DNA from: an uncultured Acidimicrobiaceae bacterium
GTDB lineage: Bacteria; Actinomycetota; Acidimicrobiia; Acidimicrobiales; RAAP-2
NCBI GenBank assembly: GCA_937975915.1
Contig: CALJTY010000030.1
Coordinates: forward strand, 1 to 64,000
DNA length: 64,000 nt
Reading direction: 5' to 3'
The notes below the pieces were generated by a model. It worked only from the letters and a program-made list of their open reading frames with translations. It was not told the origin of the DNA and ran no database searches. A program made the translations under genes and the position numbers. Numbering within the stretch: the first letter of the stretch is position 1; the number at the start of each line of letters is the position of its first letter. Below are positions 1-9,195 of the stretch, piece after piece.

Positions 1-3000
1 ACAGTAACTAGTGCAGTCTTAATTGTCTTTGAGATAACAGACTTGATAGTTACGTGTACAGCTGCACCGTTATTGAACAAGTAGTTAGCAGCAGCATTAG
101 CGCGAGCTAGTGCAATTGCCTTTGTTGTTCCGTAACCTGCGATTGTGATCTGAGCACCATCGTTAGTTGAGCTGATCAAACCAGATAGCGCAGTCTTTGC
201 AGCTGGTGACAGAGCAGATACAGACTTCTGCTTTGCAGTCACTGCAAGGAATGTAGCCATTACTGGTTCTGGGTTAACTCCTCTAAATGTTGCTGTCTGA
301 GTAGCCTTGGCACCTGTACCAGCAGCGGTCGCCGCCTGTACTGAGATGTTGTAGGTGTTTCCAACTACAAGACCATTGATAGGGCAACTTACTGCAGGTG
401 CCAAAACAATTCCGTAAGTTGAGTTCACAGGGCATGTGTACTGCTGCGTTGACAGCGCATCAGTAGCAGTAACAACGTATCCAAGCACTGGGTAACCACC
501 TGTTGTTGCAGGGGCAGTCCATGTGATTGCAAGTCCAGTAGCAGTTGAAACTACACCAGTGATAGTTGGAGCACCAGCAAGCGAAACTGACATTGTCTTG
601 ATACCTGTCAGAACAGTCGCTGGCCCATCGCCGAGAGCGTTGGTTGCAGTAACGCTGACCGAGTAGCTGGTTGCGTTTGCAAGTCCAGTTACTGTGCAAG
701 TTAATGCTGTGCCGGCAACTGAAGGACATGAACTAACTGCACCAGTAATTGAGTTGGTAGCGGTAACGGTGTAACTCGAAACTGGCATGTTCGATGCCTT
801 CGATGGCGCACTCCAAACAATTGTCAATGAACCGGGTGCAGCTGAAGTAGTGGATGAAATCGTCACACCACTTGGTACTGACCAAACAGTTGTCGAACCA
901 CCTGAGTTGAAGGTACTAGCTGCACTAATTGAAGTCCAGCTTGAGTTCGGAACCAAGTAAGCAGCACTAATTGCATAAGCAACTAGGAATGCGTTACGAG
1001 TATCTCCAACAGCACTGTTCGCAACAACGAACACTGAGTATTCAGCCTGGTCAAGAATTCCTGCGATGTTGCAAGTAGATGCAGTAACTGCAGCTGTGCA
1101 GCTGAGTACTGAACCAGCAGCAGAAATTGCATAGGCGGTGTAGCCAGTGATTGTTGTTCCATTGCTTGTTGTTGATGATCCGACATCTGTGCTGGCAAGC
1201 CAAGAAACCGCGATTGTGTTATTGGCAACTGCAGTCTTACTCGTGATTGACGGCGCACTTGGCAATGCAGTTGAAGTGAAAACACCAGTTGGGTTTGTCA
1301 CAGCATTTACATTTACGAAGTAACTACTTGCTACACCTGCAACTGAGACTGATCCAATTGGACCAGAAGTAAGGTAAGTTGCATCAACTTCAGCAGTAAA
1401 TGTGTGGCCAGCAGACGAAAGTCCAGTGAAAGCACATGTCGTTGAAGTTGTAGTCAATACTGTTGGGCAAACGTAGGTTGTTGATGAGGTTACGTCGGTC
1501 AAGGTCACAAAGTAACCGAGTTGAACGTCTCCACCTGTGCTTTTCGCAGGAGCCCAATTAATAGTAATTGTGTCTGAAAGACCACCTGTGACCGCCGACA
1601 TAACTGTCGTTGAAGTCATTGATGTGACCACTGGGTAATCGATTGCAAGGGTATAGACACTTGTGCTTGCAACAACTGCTGCAGAAGTCTTTGATACTCC
1701 CGTTGAAGTTGTGTAAGTACCAGTGATTGTGTAAGCAACGTTGTCTCCAAGATCTGCAATAACGCACATTGCCGACGGCGCAGAAGTTGTGTCATTTGAA
1801 GCACCATTTGTAACTACATAAGTGGTGCATGATCCCATTGAACCATCAGAACCAACTGCGCTGGCAGTAAAGCTGGTGATTGGTAGACGTGCAATGTATG
1901 TCAAGTCAATGTCACCTGCTGCTTGGTTCGCAGTAGTCACTACTGCCGCTGCATTGGTAATAGTGAATGAAACACCGGGTGTGAATGCAGAGATGTAACT
2001 ACCAGCAGTCAAGTGACAGGTTGACCCAGCCGTGTGGCATGAAACTGCATCACCAATTGCCATGTAGGTGTAGTCCGCAAGTGTGGTGTCAGTAACAACA
2101 ACCGAAGTTGCTGATGCACTAAATACTGCTGCTGCAGCATTTGCAAGAGCAATAGTTGTCTTTTGTACTGGACCGCTGAACTGGATAGTCAGTTGCTCGG
2201 TTCCGAATCCAGCAGCATTAATTACAGAAACAGTCGGTGCAGTTGTCGCAAGTGTTGAGGCAACAGTATTTGCAGCTGTTTGTGTAGTAGCTGATGATGA
2301 TCCAGCAGCGTTAGTTGCGTAGACGCTGTAGGTGTACGTAACACCAGGAGTCAAACCAAAACCAGTCAATGTTGTTGAAGTTCCAGCGGCAGCGGCACTT
2401 GTGGTGGTTCCATTAGTACCGGTCCCAACTACAAGGTATGAAACTGGCAATGAGTCAACTGGTGTGCCTGAAGTCCAGGCAACAGTTACACCGGTTGTTG
2501 TCTTATTTACCCATACGGTGCCTGGAGCATTAGGTGCATTTCCAGCACTTCCAGCAGCTGACTGTGTCGAACCAACGGCGTTGATCGCAGAAACATAGAC
2601 AGTGTATGTAGCAGTTGAACTTGTGCCAGCTACAACTGCGTTAGTTCCAGATGTAGTGATAAGTCCTGCATTGTTTTTAACAACTGATGTTGTAGCAGTA
2701 AGCGTTTTTCCATCACTACCAACAGCTGTCACCTTGTATCCAGTAACTGGAGCACCGTTTGAATAGCCCGGAAGGCCAATCGTTAGAGCTGCGGTTCCAG
2801 ATGCGGTTGCAGCGTTAGAAACTGTAATTGAACCACTTGCACAGCTTGCTGCTGCAGAGAAGTCAGTTATGTAAGTTCCAGCTGGGAAACTTGCTGACGT
2901 AATTGGAGTTCCAACAATTGGTGAATTGTAAGGAGCAAGCAATGCAGCGCACGCAATCGCACCAAGAGCGATTGTCTTTGATCCACTAGTTGTTGTTGCG

Positions 3001-6000
3001 TCACCTGTGTTGGTTACTGAATCGTAAGCAGGTGTCCAAGAAACTTGGAGGCCACCTGTCGTAGGTCCGTAAACAACTGCAGTTGGGGCTGCTGGTGCAT
3101 TAGCTGCAGCAACGTATGAGGTGTATGAAGAGTAAAGGCTATCGCCGAGCGCATTTGTTGCCTTAACCTTGAATTTGTAAGAGACACCCTGAATCAATGT
3201 ATTCGCAGCACCGCTTGCGGTAACAGCAAAAGTACATGTTGTTGGTGAGCTCACACCCGATGGAGCTGCGCAAAGACGAGCTGAAGTCCCGGACTCACCT
3301 ACTCCATTGTTGGTGTACACGGTGTAGGAAGTAATCGGTGATCCACCTGTTGAAGCTGGTGCTGTCCAAGAAACCGTCACATATCCCTTAGTTGCAGTAG
3401 CTGTAACAGCAGTTGGAGCGCTAGGCACTCCGAGTGTTGTTCCAGAACTGATCGCATAAGTTGCCGATGTACCAGCAGAGTTTGTCGCATAAACCGCTAC
3501 GTAGTAGCTAGTTCCTGCGGTCAAACCGCTGATTGTGCAAGTTGTCGAAGTTCCGTTAATTGTTGCACCTGAGCAAGAATCTGCAGAAGGGGTAGCGATT
3601 GCGGTCAGCAGGGCGGCCATAGTCGCACCCTTAAAGACTGTGTAACCAGTGAGAGGCAACCCACCTGTATCTGCAGGAGCACCAATTGCAACAGTCAATG
3701 TAGTGGCGGTAAGGCCAGTGATTGAACCGATGGTTGGAGCAGCCGGTACACCTGCGGTTGTTGCAGATGAAGTCACAGCTGTTGTATTCGCACCGAGGTA
3801 GTTCGTTGCAGTAACACTGAATGTGTACTTAACTGAAACCACTAATCCTGCAAATGTGCAAGATGTTGTGGCTGTAGTGCAAGTCTGAACTTGACCAGCA
3901 GCAGATGTCAACGTAGCTACATAGATTGTTGGAAGCGCTGTAGTTGATCCTGTTCCGGCGTAACCAGTAGTAGCCGCGGCCCAAGAGTACGTCTGACTTG
4001 ATGATGTCAAAGTAGTTGGGTTCGTCGGAGCAACAACAGATCCAGGTCCCGATGCAGGAACTGAAGCAGCTGAAGCATTTGCGGCAGTAGCTACAGCAGA
4101 AGATGCAAGCGCGCCGACTGCCTGGACTGTAATTGAGACAATGCTAACGCTCGTTCCCTGGTAAGGGAACGTCACGAATGGAGACGCATTAGTCGCTGTT
4201 GCAGTAATCGTGGTTCCATTGCTCAAAAGCGCAGTAGCCAAGAAACTGTTAACAGGCATTTTGTTTGAGTAGTACTTGGTGTATCCGTTAAGGGCTGCTT
4301 GGGCATCATATGAGTATGTCCACCAAACTGTTGTTACACCACTTACTGCATCCTGGTGTGAAGTAACGAGTGTTGGGGCTGCAGCTCCTGTAACAGTTGT
4401 TGCCGCAGCTGACTGAGTAACCGTGTAGCCAGAAGCATCGATTGTTGTGATCTTAAGAACTGAACCATTAGAAAGTGCAGTTGTAGGCACTGTGCAGGAA
4501 GTTACTGACTGAGCTGCTGAGCAGATTGTCTTTCCAGACGTTGGAAGCAACGTGCTGGAATCAATCAATGACCATCCGGCAACTGCGTATCCTGGCTCGG
4601 TTGTCGCACCCGGGGTCAAAGGCGTGTTTGATCCAGGTAGCCATGTAATCGTAGTGTTTGCACCGGAAGTAACAATTGACTTAATGCTCGGAGCCGCACC
4701 AACAGTTGTTGTAACCGAAAGTCCGTTTCCAGTGGCAGGCGTAGCTTCCTGAGCAATTAGCGCAGTCGCATCAGCAATTGAAACCGCAGGGGTTCCAGCT
4801 TGGTTCTCAATTACTACAACTACTGCATAGACCTGTCCAGGAATTAGACCCGTGTACGTTTTGGTTGTTGCTGTTGTTGCTGAATCAGTTCCCAGCGAAC
4901 ATCCAGTTGGTGTTGTGTCTGTTCCACCCGTGCAAGTAACTAAGCGTACGTGGTAAGCAAGTACTGATCCACCACCAAGGTTTGTAGGCGGTGTCCATGA
5001 AGCAGTGACCGAACTGTTTGTTGTACTAATAATGCTTACAGAAGGAGCGCTAGCGTTTGCAGCAGCTGCAATTGATGCAGTTGCTGTTGCAGCAAGCCCG
5101 AGGGCCCCACTTCCGTCAATTGCTTGTACAGAAGCAACATAAGTTGTTCCACGAGTCAAGCTAATCCATGTGTAGCCGTCAGTTGCTGCAGCAGGAGTGC
5201 TGACACCAGCTCGAGAAGTTGCAACTACAGCTGGTGATCCAACTGCTGTTATGCCATCTGCTGCGTAAAGCTGAACCTTGTATGCACTCGCACCACCTAC
5301 TGCGGTCCAAGTCAATTGAGCAGATGTTCCAGTGACAGTTGTTGCTGGTGAAGCTGGTGCAGCTAATAAAGCATTTGCGAAGTTATTGCCTGACACAACA
5401 GTTGAGTAGAGACCAGAGAGGTTTGTCGCTACAACTGTGTAAACGTAGTTAGATCCTGGAGCAATGTTTCCGTTTGAAGTTCCGACTGTGAGAGTACAGC
5501 CAGTAGGCAAGCAAGAAGCCGGCGTGATTGATGATCCGGTACCTGTTGCTGCTGGAACACCAGCTAGTGAGTTTGGAAGTCCATTGGCTAGAACTGTGTA
5601 GGCAACAGTTGAGCCGCCATTGTCAGTTGATGCTGTAAATGTGAGCTTGACGTTTCCAGTTGCTGTACGAGCCACAACTAGGCCTGTTGGCGCAGTTGGA
5701 GTAGTACCGAGTCGAGCTGAGTTTGAAGCAGAGGATGCATTTGATGCGCCCCAACCACTGATTGCCTTAACAGTAAATGTTGGTGTGCTACCACTTGAAA
5801 GTCCAGTTGCGCTGTTAGCAACGGTCAAGCTTGACGCAGTTGCGGCAGCAGTACCGACCAAAGTACCGGCATCGGTGTAAACCTTGTATCCAGAGAGAGT
5901 AACGCCTGAAGGCTGAGTTACTGGAGTCCAAGAGACTGTTACTGCACCATTTGAAACGACGGCACCATAACTGCCACCAAGAATTACTGGTGCAGCTGTT

Positions 6001-6389
6001 GTGGGTGCCACGATCGTAGTTTGATTCGCATCACCGGTTGGGCCATTGTTAGTGAGAGCTTCTACAGACAAGGATGCGCCACCAAGTGCCGTCGGAGGTG
6101 TCCATGTGCAGGAGGTCGCTCCAGCAGATGCCACGGTGCAAAGAACCGTTGTTGGTGCTGACGCAAGGACAATTTGGTAACCACTGATTGTCTGGGACGC
6201 AACAGGTTGTGTAGGTGTAGTCCAGCTAACAGTTACGGAACCATCAGCAGCTGAGGTTGCAGTTGTAACAGTTGGCAAGGTAGGTGAATCCGCCACTGCA
6301 TTTGCGGCACCCGCAAACACTGCTAATCCCGCGATGCTGAGCGCCAATGCGGCGATCCCACGAGTGATGGTTGATAATGACTTTGACAT
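1..6389 (-). CDS. Giant secreted fibronectin type III repeat protein, 3' end off the window
   Basis: The reading frame is open from an ATG at 6389 to base 1, about 2,129 codons, and continues beyond the left edge. I translated the start, a middle stretch near 3000-3060 and the last 300 bases and met no stop. The start has a good ribosome site (AGGAGA about 6 nt upstream) and a Sec signal peptide (MSKSLSTITRG, then a hydrophobic run ending AGAANA). The body is a long series of Fn3-like modules with the pattern 'G..V.W.P....G...Y.V' and 'Y.V.A.N..G', many with paired cysteines. Near base 300 the repeats stop and a different domain starts (SALSPAAKTALSGLI, then IAGYGTTKAIALARA and ANYLFNNGA). 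This resembles the OmpA-like C-terminal domain of other actinobacterial Fn3 surface proteins. The likely role is a cell-surface adhesin or matrix protein; the ligand is unknown. It lies divergent to the recombinase at 6546. Confidence 0.85.
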   Translation of the reverse strand, partial: MSKSLSTITRGIAALALSIAGLAVFAGAANAVADSPTLPTVTTATSAADGSVTVSWTTPTQPVASQTISGYQIVLASAPTTVLCTVASAGATSCTWTPPTALGGASLSVEALTNNGPTGDANQTTIVAPTTAAPVILGGSYGAVVSNGAVTVSWTPVTQPSGVTLSGYKVYTDAGTLVGTAAATASSLTVANSATGLSSGSTPTFTVKAISGWGASNASSASNSARLGTTPTAPTGLVVARTATGNVKLTFTASTDNGGSTVAYTVLANGLPNSLAGVPAATGTGSSITPASCLPTGCTLTVGTSNGNIAPGSNYVYTVVATNLSGLYSTVVSGNNFANALLAAPASPATTVTGTSAQLTWTAVGGASAYKVQLYAADGITAVGSPAVVATSRAGVSTPAAATDGYTWISLTRGTTYVASVQAIDGSGALGLAATATASIAAAANASAPSVSIISTTNSSVTASWTPPTNLGGGSVLAYHVRLVTCTGGTDTTPTGCSLGTDSATTATTKTYTGLIPGQVYAVVVVIENQAGTPAVSIADATALIAQEATPATGNGLSVTTTVGAAPSIKSIVTSGANTTITWLPGSNTPLTPGATTEPGYAVAGWSLIDSSTLLPTSGKTICSAAQSVTSCTVPTTALSNGSVLKITTIDASGYTVTQSAAATTVTGAAAPTLVTSHQDAVSGVTTVWWTYSYDAQAALNGYTKYYSNKMPVNSFLATALLSNGTTITATATNASPFVTFPYQGTSVSIVSITVQAVGALASSAVATAANASAASVPASGPGSVVAPTNPTTLTSSSQTYSWAAATTGYAGTGSTTALPTIYVATLTSAAGQVQTCTTATTSCTFAGLVVSVKYTFSVTATNYLGANTTAVTSSATTAGVPAAPTIGSITGLTATTLTVAIGAPADTGGLPLTGYTVFKGATMAALLTAIATPSADSCSGATINGTSTTCTISGLTAGTSYYVAVYATNSAGTSATYAISSGTTLGVPSAPTAVTATATKGYVTVSWTAPASTGGSPITSYTVYTNNGVGESGTSARLCAAPSGVSSPTTCTFAVTASGAANTLIQGVSYKFKVKATNALGDSLYSSYTSYVAAANAPAAPTAVVYGPTTGGLQVSWTPAYDSVTNTGDATTTSGSKTIALGAIACAALLAPYNSPIVGTPITSASFPAGTYITDFSAAASCASGSITVSNAATASGTAALTIGLPGYSNGAPVTGYKVTAVGSDGKTLTATTSVVKNNAGLITTSGTNAVVAGTSSTATYTVYVSAINAVGSTQSAAGSAGNAPNAPGTVWVNKTTTGVTVAWTSGTPVDSLPVSYLVVGTGTNGTTTSAAAAGTSTTLTGFGLTPGVTYTYSVYATNAAGSSSATTQTAANTVASTLATTAPTVSVINAAGFGTEQLTIQFSGPVQKTTIALANAAAAVFSASATSVVVTDTTLADYTYMAIGDAVSCHTAGSTCHLTAGSYISAFTPGVSFTITNAAAVVTTANQAAGDIDLTYIARLPITSFTASAVGSDGSMGSCTTYVVTNGASNDTTSAPSAMCVIADLGDNVAYTITGTYTTSTGVSKTSAAVVASTSVYTLAIDYPVVTSMTSTTVMSAVTGGLSDTITINWAPAKSTGGDVQLGYFVTLTDVTSSTTYVCPTVLTTTSTTCAFTGLSSAGHTFTAEVDATYLTSGPIGSVSVAGVASSYFVNVNAVTNPTGVFTSTALPSAPSITSKTAVANNTIAVSWLASTDVGSSTTSNGTTITGYTAYAISAAGSVLSCTAAVTASTCNIAGILDQAEYSVFVVANSAVGDTRNAFLVAYAISAAYLVPNSSWTSISAASTFNSGGSTTVWSVPSGVTISSTTSAAPGSLTIVWSAPSKASNMPVSSYTVTATNSITGAVSSCPSVAGTALTCTVTGLANATSYSVSVTATNALGDGPATVLTGIKTMSVSLAGAPTITGVVSTATGLAITWTAPATTGGYPVLGYVVTATDALSTQQYTCPVNSTYGIVLAPAVSCPINGLVVGNTYNISVQAATAAGTGAKATQTATFRGVNPEPVMATFLAVTAKQKSVSALSPAAKTALSGLISSTNDGAQITIAGYGTTKAIALARANAAANYLFNNGAAVHVTIKSVISKTIKTALVT

Positions 6390-6392
6390 TTT

Positions 6393-6545
6393 CTCTCCTA
6401 TGTCTTTGCGATTTGAAGAACTAAGGGTCGCCTTTCCGTAAAATAAGTTTCTTATTCTGTCCATAGACTGTGTGTTCGAAATAAAGATGTTTCGAGTTTC
6501 AGCAAAAACAGAAATGTGACTTTCGACCTAGGAAACGCAATCACA
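6393..6545. promoter_or_regulatory. Divergent intergenic region with two short inverted repeats
   Basis: This 150-bp gap separates the giant Fn3 gene (minus) and the serine recombinase (plus). It holds AATAAG-TTT-CTTATT at 6442-6456 and TCGAAA-N8-TTTCGA at 6476-6495. Either could be an operator or part of a recombinase recognition site. Only the dyads are seen; the function is inferred. Confidence 0.4.
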
Positions 6546-7217
6546 ATGTCAGCATTGATCTACACGAGGGTGAGCACATCCGAGCAAGGAGAGAGTGGCT
6601 TGGGCCTTGACGTCCAGGTGGCACGCTGTGAGGGCTACGCGGCCCGCATTCACGCCAAGGTCATCGGAGTGATGCGTGAGGTTCAGTCGGGCAAGAACAT
6701 GACCAAGAGGCCCATGCTGCTCGACTGTCTGGCGAAGCTGAAATCAGGTGAGGCGAACGTGCTGATTGTGGCGAAGCTCGACAGGTTGAGCCGTAGCGTC
6801 ATTGACCTCTGTTCACTCCTCGAGCAGTCTGAGAAAGAAGGTTGGTCACTGGTCCTACTTGACCTAGGGATCGACACCACAACCCCGGCAGGACGTGTCC
6901 AAGCCCAGGTGATTGCGGCATTTGCTGAGTATGAGAGGCGTCTCATTAGCCAGCGCACCAAAGAAGCCATGAAGGCAGCCAAAGACCGAGGAGTGCACTG
7001 TGGCGTTACCTCCAAGATTCCCCAGGAAATCGTGGAAAGAGTTGTGAATGAAAGGCTTTCTGGGACTACCTGGATGGGGATCTGTGACGGGCTTGACGCC
7101 GATGGCATACCAACAGCGCGTGAGGCTGAGTTTTGGCAGGTGGGAAGTGTACAGAGTGTCTTTAACTCAAGCCGCGGAAAGGCTTACAGAAAAACGTTAG
7201 AAGTGCCAGTTAGTTAA
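6546..7217 (+). CDS. Serine recombinase (resolvase/invertase family)
   Basis: A 223-residue protein with the resolvase catalytic domain at the N-terminus: YTRVS with nucleophile Ser10, KLDRLSRS at residues 77-84 (catalytic arginines), and the E-helix start AFAEYERRLISQRTKEA near 125-141. A short C-terminal part (about 150-223) should bind DNA through a helix-turn-helix (IPQEIVERVVNERLSG, then WMGICDGLDADGIPTAREA). ATG at 6546 is chosen because family members begin a few residues before 'YTRVS'; a GTG at 6516 would add ten residues. It uses AGG arginine codons (for example at ACGAGG and AAGAGG) that its neighbours mostly avoid, which suggests transfer. No transposase partner or phage genes are next to it. 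The stop overlaps the convergent gene by 4 bp. It could be a resolvase, an invertase or a remnant of an integrated element. Confidence 0.85.
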   Translation: MSALIYTRVSTSEQGESGLGLDVQVARCEGYAARIHAKVIGVMREVQSGKNMTKRPMLLDCLAKLKSGEANVLIVAKLDRLSRSVIDLCSLLEQSEKEGWSLVLLDLGIDTTTPAGRVQAQVIAAFAEYERRLISQRTKEAMKAAKDRGVHCGVTSKIPQEIVERVVNERLSGTTWMGICDGLDADGIPTAREAEFWQVGSVQSVFNSSRGKAYRKTLEVPVS

Positions 7218-8317
7218 TTAATTTTAGTGATTGACCAAGAAGAGCCGTTGGCTCCATCTTTGATCTCAATACCGGCACGCGTGAGAATGTCACGAAGGTC
7301 GTCGCCGAGTTGGTAGTTGCCGTCACCTCGTGCCTGCACTCGTGCAGCAAGGATGCCTTCAACAATTGAACTTGGATCAATGAAGCCTTCGCCTCCTGTT
7401 TCAGCCATGAGGACCAATTTGGCGAGGTAGCTTGGCGCACTGTCTGAACCCGACGAAATTGCTTCAGCAAGTTCCGCAGGGCTCTGTGGCTCGGTCGATT
7501 GCACTTCGATGTCCTTTGACGCCACTGTTGGACTGAAACCATGAAGCTGCGATAGAGGCGTAACGCTCTCGTTCTCGAGCAACATCTCTGCACCATTCAT
7601 GCGCCAGTGCGCGTTAGCCCTGCCCTGGACGCTGAGCGTTCCTTGCTCGAGGTCAATGATGACAGCAGTGTGCTCGTCAATTCCCAAGGTGGCGGTGCCA
7701 GCTGGGAGTTGACTCTCGAGTAGTTCCAGGCGCCTAAGGCCCAAGTAGCAACAACTGGTGTCGTAACTTTCGCCTTCTTTGTTATCAAAGTGAGGAATCA
7801 CCACACAGTTGAGTCCAGCGACGCCAAGAAGGTTGAGTGCATCAATCCAGTAAGGCTCAGCGCCTGCTTTATAAATTTCATAAATAGGTGCCGCAAACTT
7901 TCCGAGACTGAGAGCAGCTGCAGAGGAGAAGATGACGGTTCCGTTGTTTCTAAGCACTGCTTCTAAGTCATCACCAAGACCTAGGCGTGACCACTGCGCA
8001 ACTGCGTAACTAGGACTACCGGGTCCGGCAAAGACATAATTCGATTCTCGAACCTGTTGTTTGAAGAGTTCTCTCTCTAGAGACGTCGCTGAGTCAAAAG
8101 AAGTAAAACTCAGGGGCTTCATGGCAACGCTGAGCGAGGTTTGGAAGTAATCGACAAGCTTCTGAGTCATTTCAGGAACGTTTTCCTGAAAGCCGTAGCT
8201 GGTGTCGATTGTGGCGCCGAGTTTTGGTTCCAATCGACTGAGCAGATCGCGGTGAATACGGGTCATCCCCGGAGCGGTTTCTCCCGATCCGAGCAGCGCA
8301 ATTATCCCTTTGTTCAC
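7214..8317 (-). CDS. Peptidase S51/class I amidotransferase-like protein with a CysS-type C-terminal tail
   Basis: A 367-residue cytoplasmic protein. The N-terminal two thirds look like the peptidase E/cyanophycinase (S51) fold: IIALLGSGETAPG at 5-17, AGPGSPSY at 97-104, the elbow FSSAAALSLG at 130-139 with a candidate nucleophile Ser132, a conserved-looking IPHFDN (His176), and GIDEHTAVI at 212-220. After a variable linker (about 260-310), residues 319-362 match the tail of cysteinyl-tRNA synthetases ('AR..AR...NY...D.LRD.L...GI.I.D...G..W'), including the tail of CysS at 25.4 kb in this window. The start is a GTG, supported by a -10 element (TACTCT) ending 6 nt before it. The substrate is unknown. 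It is followed upstream by a TetR gene on the same strand. A 33-bp copy of its 5' end is found again at 9123-9155. Confidence 0.7.
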   Translation of the reverse strand: MNKGIIALLGSGETAPGMTRIHRDLLSRLEPKLGATIDTSYGFQENVPEMTQKLVDYFQTSLSVAMKPLSFTSFDSATSLERELFKQQVRESNYVFAGPGSPSYAVAQWSRLGLGDDLEAVLRNNGTVIFSSAAALSLGKFAAPIYEIYKAGAEPYWIDALNLLGVAGLNCVVIPHFDNKEGESYDTSCCYLGLRRLELLESQLPAGTATLGIDEHTAVIIDLEQGTLSVQGRANAHWRMNGAEMLLENESVTPLSQLHGFSPTVASKDIEVQSTEPQSPAELAEAISSGSDSAPSYLAKLVLMAETGGEGFIDPSSIVEGILAARVQARGDGNYQLGDDLRDILTRAGIEIKDGANGSSWSITKIN

Positions 8318-8323
8318 TACATA

Positions 8324-8329
8324 AGAGTA
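8324..8329 (-). promoter_or_regulatory. -10 element of a leaderless promoter for the S51-like gene
   Basis: TACTCT on the minus strand ends 6 nt before the GTG at 8317, and there is no Shine-Dalgarno sequence. Transcription would start at the start codon. Confidence 0.5.
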
Positions 8330-8371
8330 CCGTGCCCAGAAAACTTCAGGTACTTAGGGATTCTTGAAGGC

Positions 8372-8974
8372 CTATTTGGCCCCGTAGGTTCGCCTGAAAA
8401 TATGTACCCATTCATTTGTTAAATCAGTACCAGTAATTCCTTCGTGTAGAGCCCACGAAAGCTGTAATCCTTCATATGTTCTGGCACACTCTTCAGCGGT
8501 GTGGTGCGAAAGGATTATCCCTTTGCTTATCAGCACTTCAAAGAGTTCGGTGACCCTGTGAAAATGCGCGAGCGCGAGAGGTGTGAATTGCCTCATAAAA
8601 CTAGGGCAACTCACTGCGTGAGCGGAAACTCGAAGTCTGAGGTTTCGATTGGACGCCCAATTGTTTCTAACTTCAACTTTTGAAGCAGTCTCAACAAAAT
8701 GTCCAGTAACTTGATCAGGCTTTGTGACAGAAGCGAAGAGATTTTGAAGCGTTCCTTCAGCTCTTGATGCAACCATTTTAAAAATTTCCGCATACGTGGA
8801 ATCAATAAGGCCCTCTCGTGATCGAAAGTAACTATAGACAACGCTAGAACTCAAGCCGCTTACTTCACAGACGTCCGCAATGCGAAAGTCATTGTCTTGT
8901 CTAGCAATGAGGAGGTCCACAGACTGATCGAGAACTATCTGTTTATTATCAATGGATCGTGGTTGCTTAAGCAT
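8372..8974 (-). CDS. TetR family regulator, first of two tandem paralogues
   Basis: A 200-residue TetR-type protein. The DNA-binding domain occupies about residues 10-60 (DFRIADVCEVSGLSSSVVYS, then YFRSREGLIDSTYAEIF); the rest is an alpha-helical ligand domain with no recognisable effector site. It is closely related to the regulator at 9196-9804, with YSYFRSREGLID identical and many matches around it, so the two arose by duplication. No ribosome site is visible. TAGTTT lies 9 nt before the ATG, so the transcript may be nearly leaderless. It reads toward the S51-like gene, 54 bp away, so the two may be co-expressed. A 12-G tract lies 75-86 bp upstream of the start. Confidence 0.85.
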   Translation of the reverse strand: MLKQPRSIDNKQIVLDQSVDLLIARQDNDFRIADVCEVSGLSSSVVYSYFRSREGLIDSTYAEIFKMVASRAEGTLQNLFASVTKPDQVTGHFVETASKVEVRNNWASNRNLRLRVSAHAVSCPSFMRQFTPLALAHFHRVTELFEVLISKGIILSHHTAEECARTYEGLQLSWALHEGITGTDLTNEWVHIFRRTYGAK

Positions 8975-9048
8975 TGGTTAAGAAAACTAACACCCCCCTT
9001 GTGACTTTTTATACAGGACAGTGTAAAAAAGAATATTATTCCAATTCC

Positions 9049-9060
9049 GGGGGGGGGGGG
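9049..9060. repeat. Poly-G tract, 12 G
   Basis: Twelve consecutive G on the plus strand, upstream of the TetR gene starting at 8974 and just before a vestigial plus-strand gene start at 9098. Tracts this long are prone to slippage. Exact length in a consensus assembly may be unreliable. Confidence 0.9.
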
Positions 9061-9097
9061 CAACTTTATGGAGCTTTTAGAGACGCACAATATTAAA

Positions 9098-9155
9098 GTG
9101 AGCAATCTGCTGATTCGTAGGGGCGGTTTCTCCCGATCCAAGTAGTGCAATTATC
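9098..9155. pseudogene. Chimeric duplication junction: two gene 5' ends fused
   Basis: Bases 9098-9118 (plus) match the first seven codons of the membrane-protein gene at 9914-9934 with two mismatches in 21, and both encode MSNLLIR. Directly after, bases 9123-9155 match 8274-8306, the 5' end of the S51-like gene on the minus strand, with three mismatches in 33, and the peptide IIALLGSGETA is preserved. Neither fragment continues as a gene: the plus frame stops at 9145 and the minus fragment has lost its start codon. This is the scar of a tandem duplication whose breakpoints lay inside the two flanking genes. Confidence 0.8.
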
Positions 9156-9195
9156 TCGCTTTTTAAAAAATAATTAATTTCTAGGCTATTTCGCC

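Noticed and set aside
2083..2598. Plus-strand open frames rich in Val and Ala inside the giant Fn3 gene
   Set aside because: They are antisense shadows of the biased minus-strand repeat coding; no start signals and no family resemblance.
6516..6545. GTG start giving the recombinase ten extra residues
   Set aside because: Family members begin just before YTRVS, and no ribosome site or -10 favours the GTG.
9049..9060. Poly-G as a frameshift switch inside a coding region
   Set aside because: Neither tract lies in an open frame with a plausible product; both are intergenic, so any effect would be on transcription.
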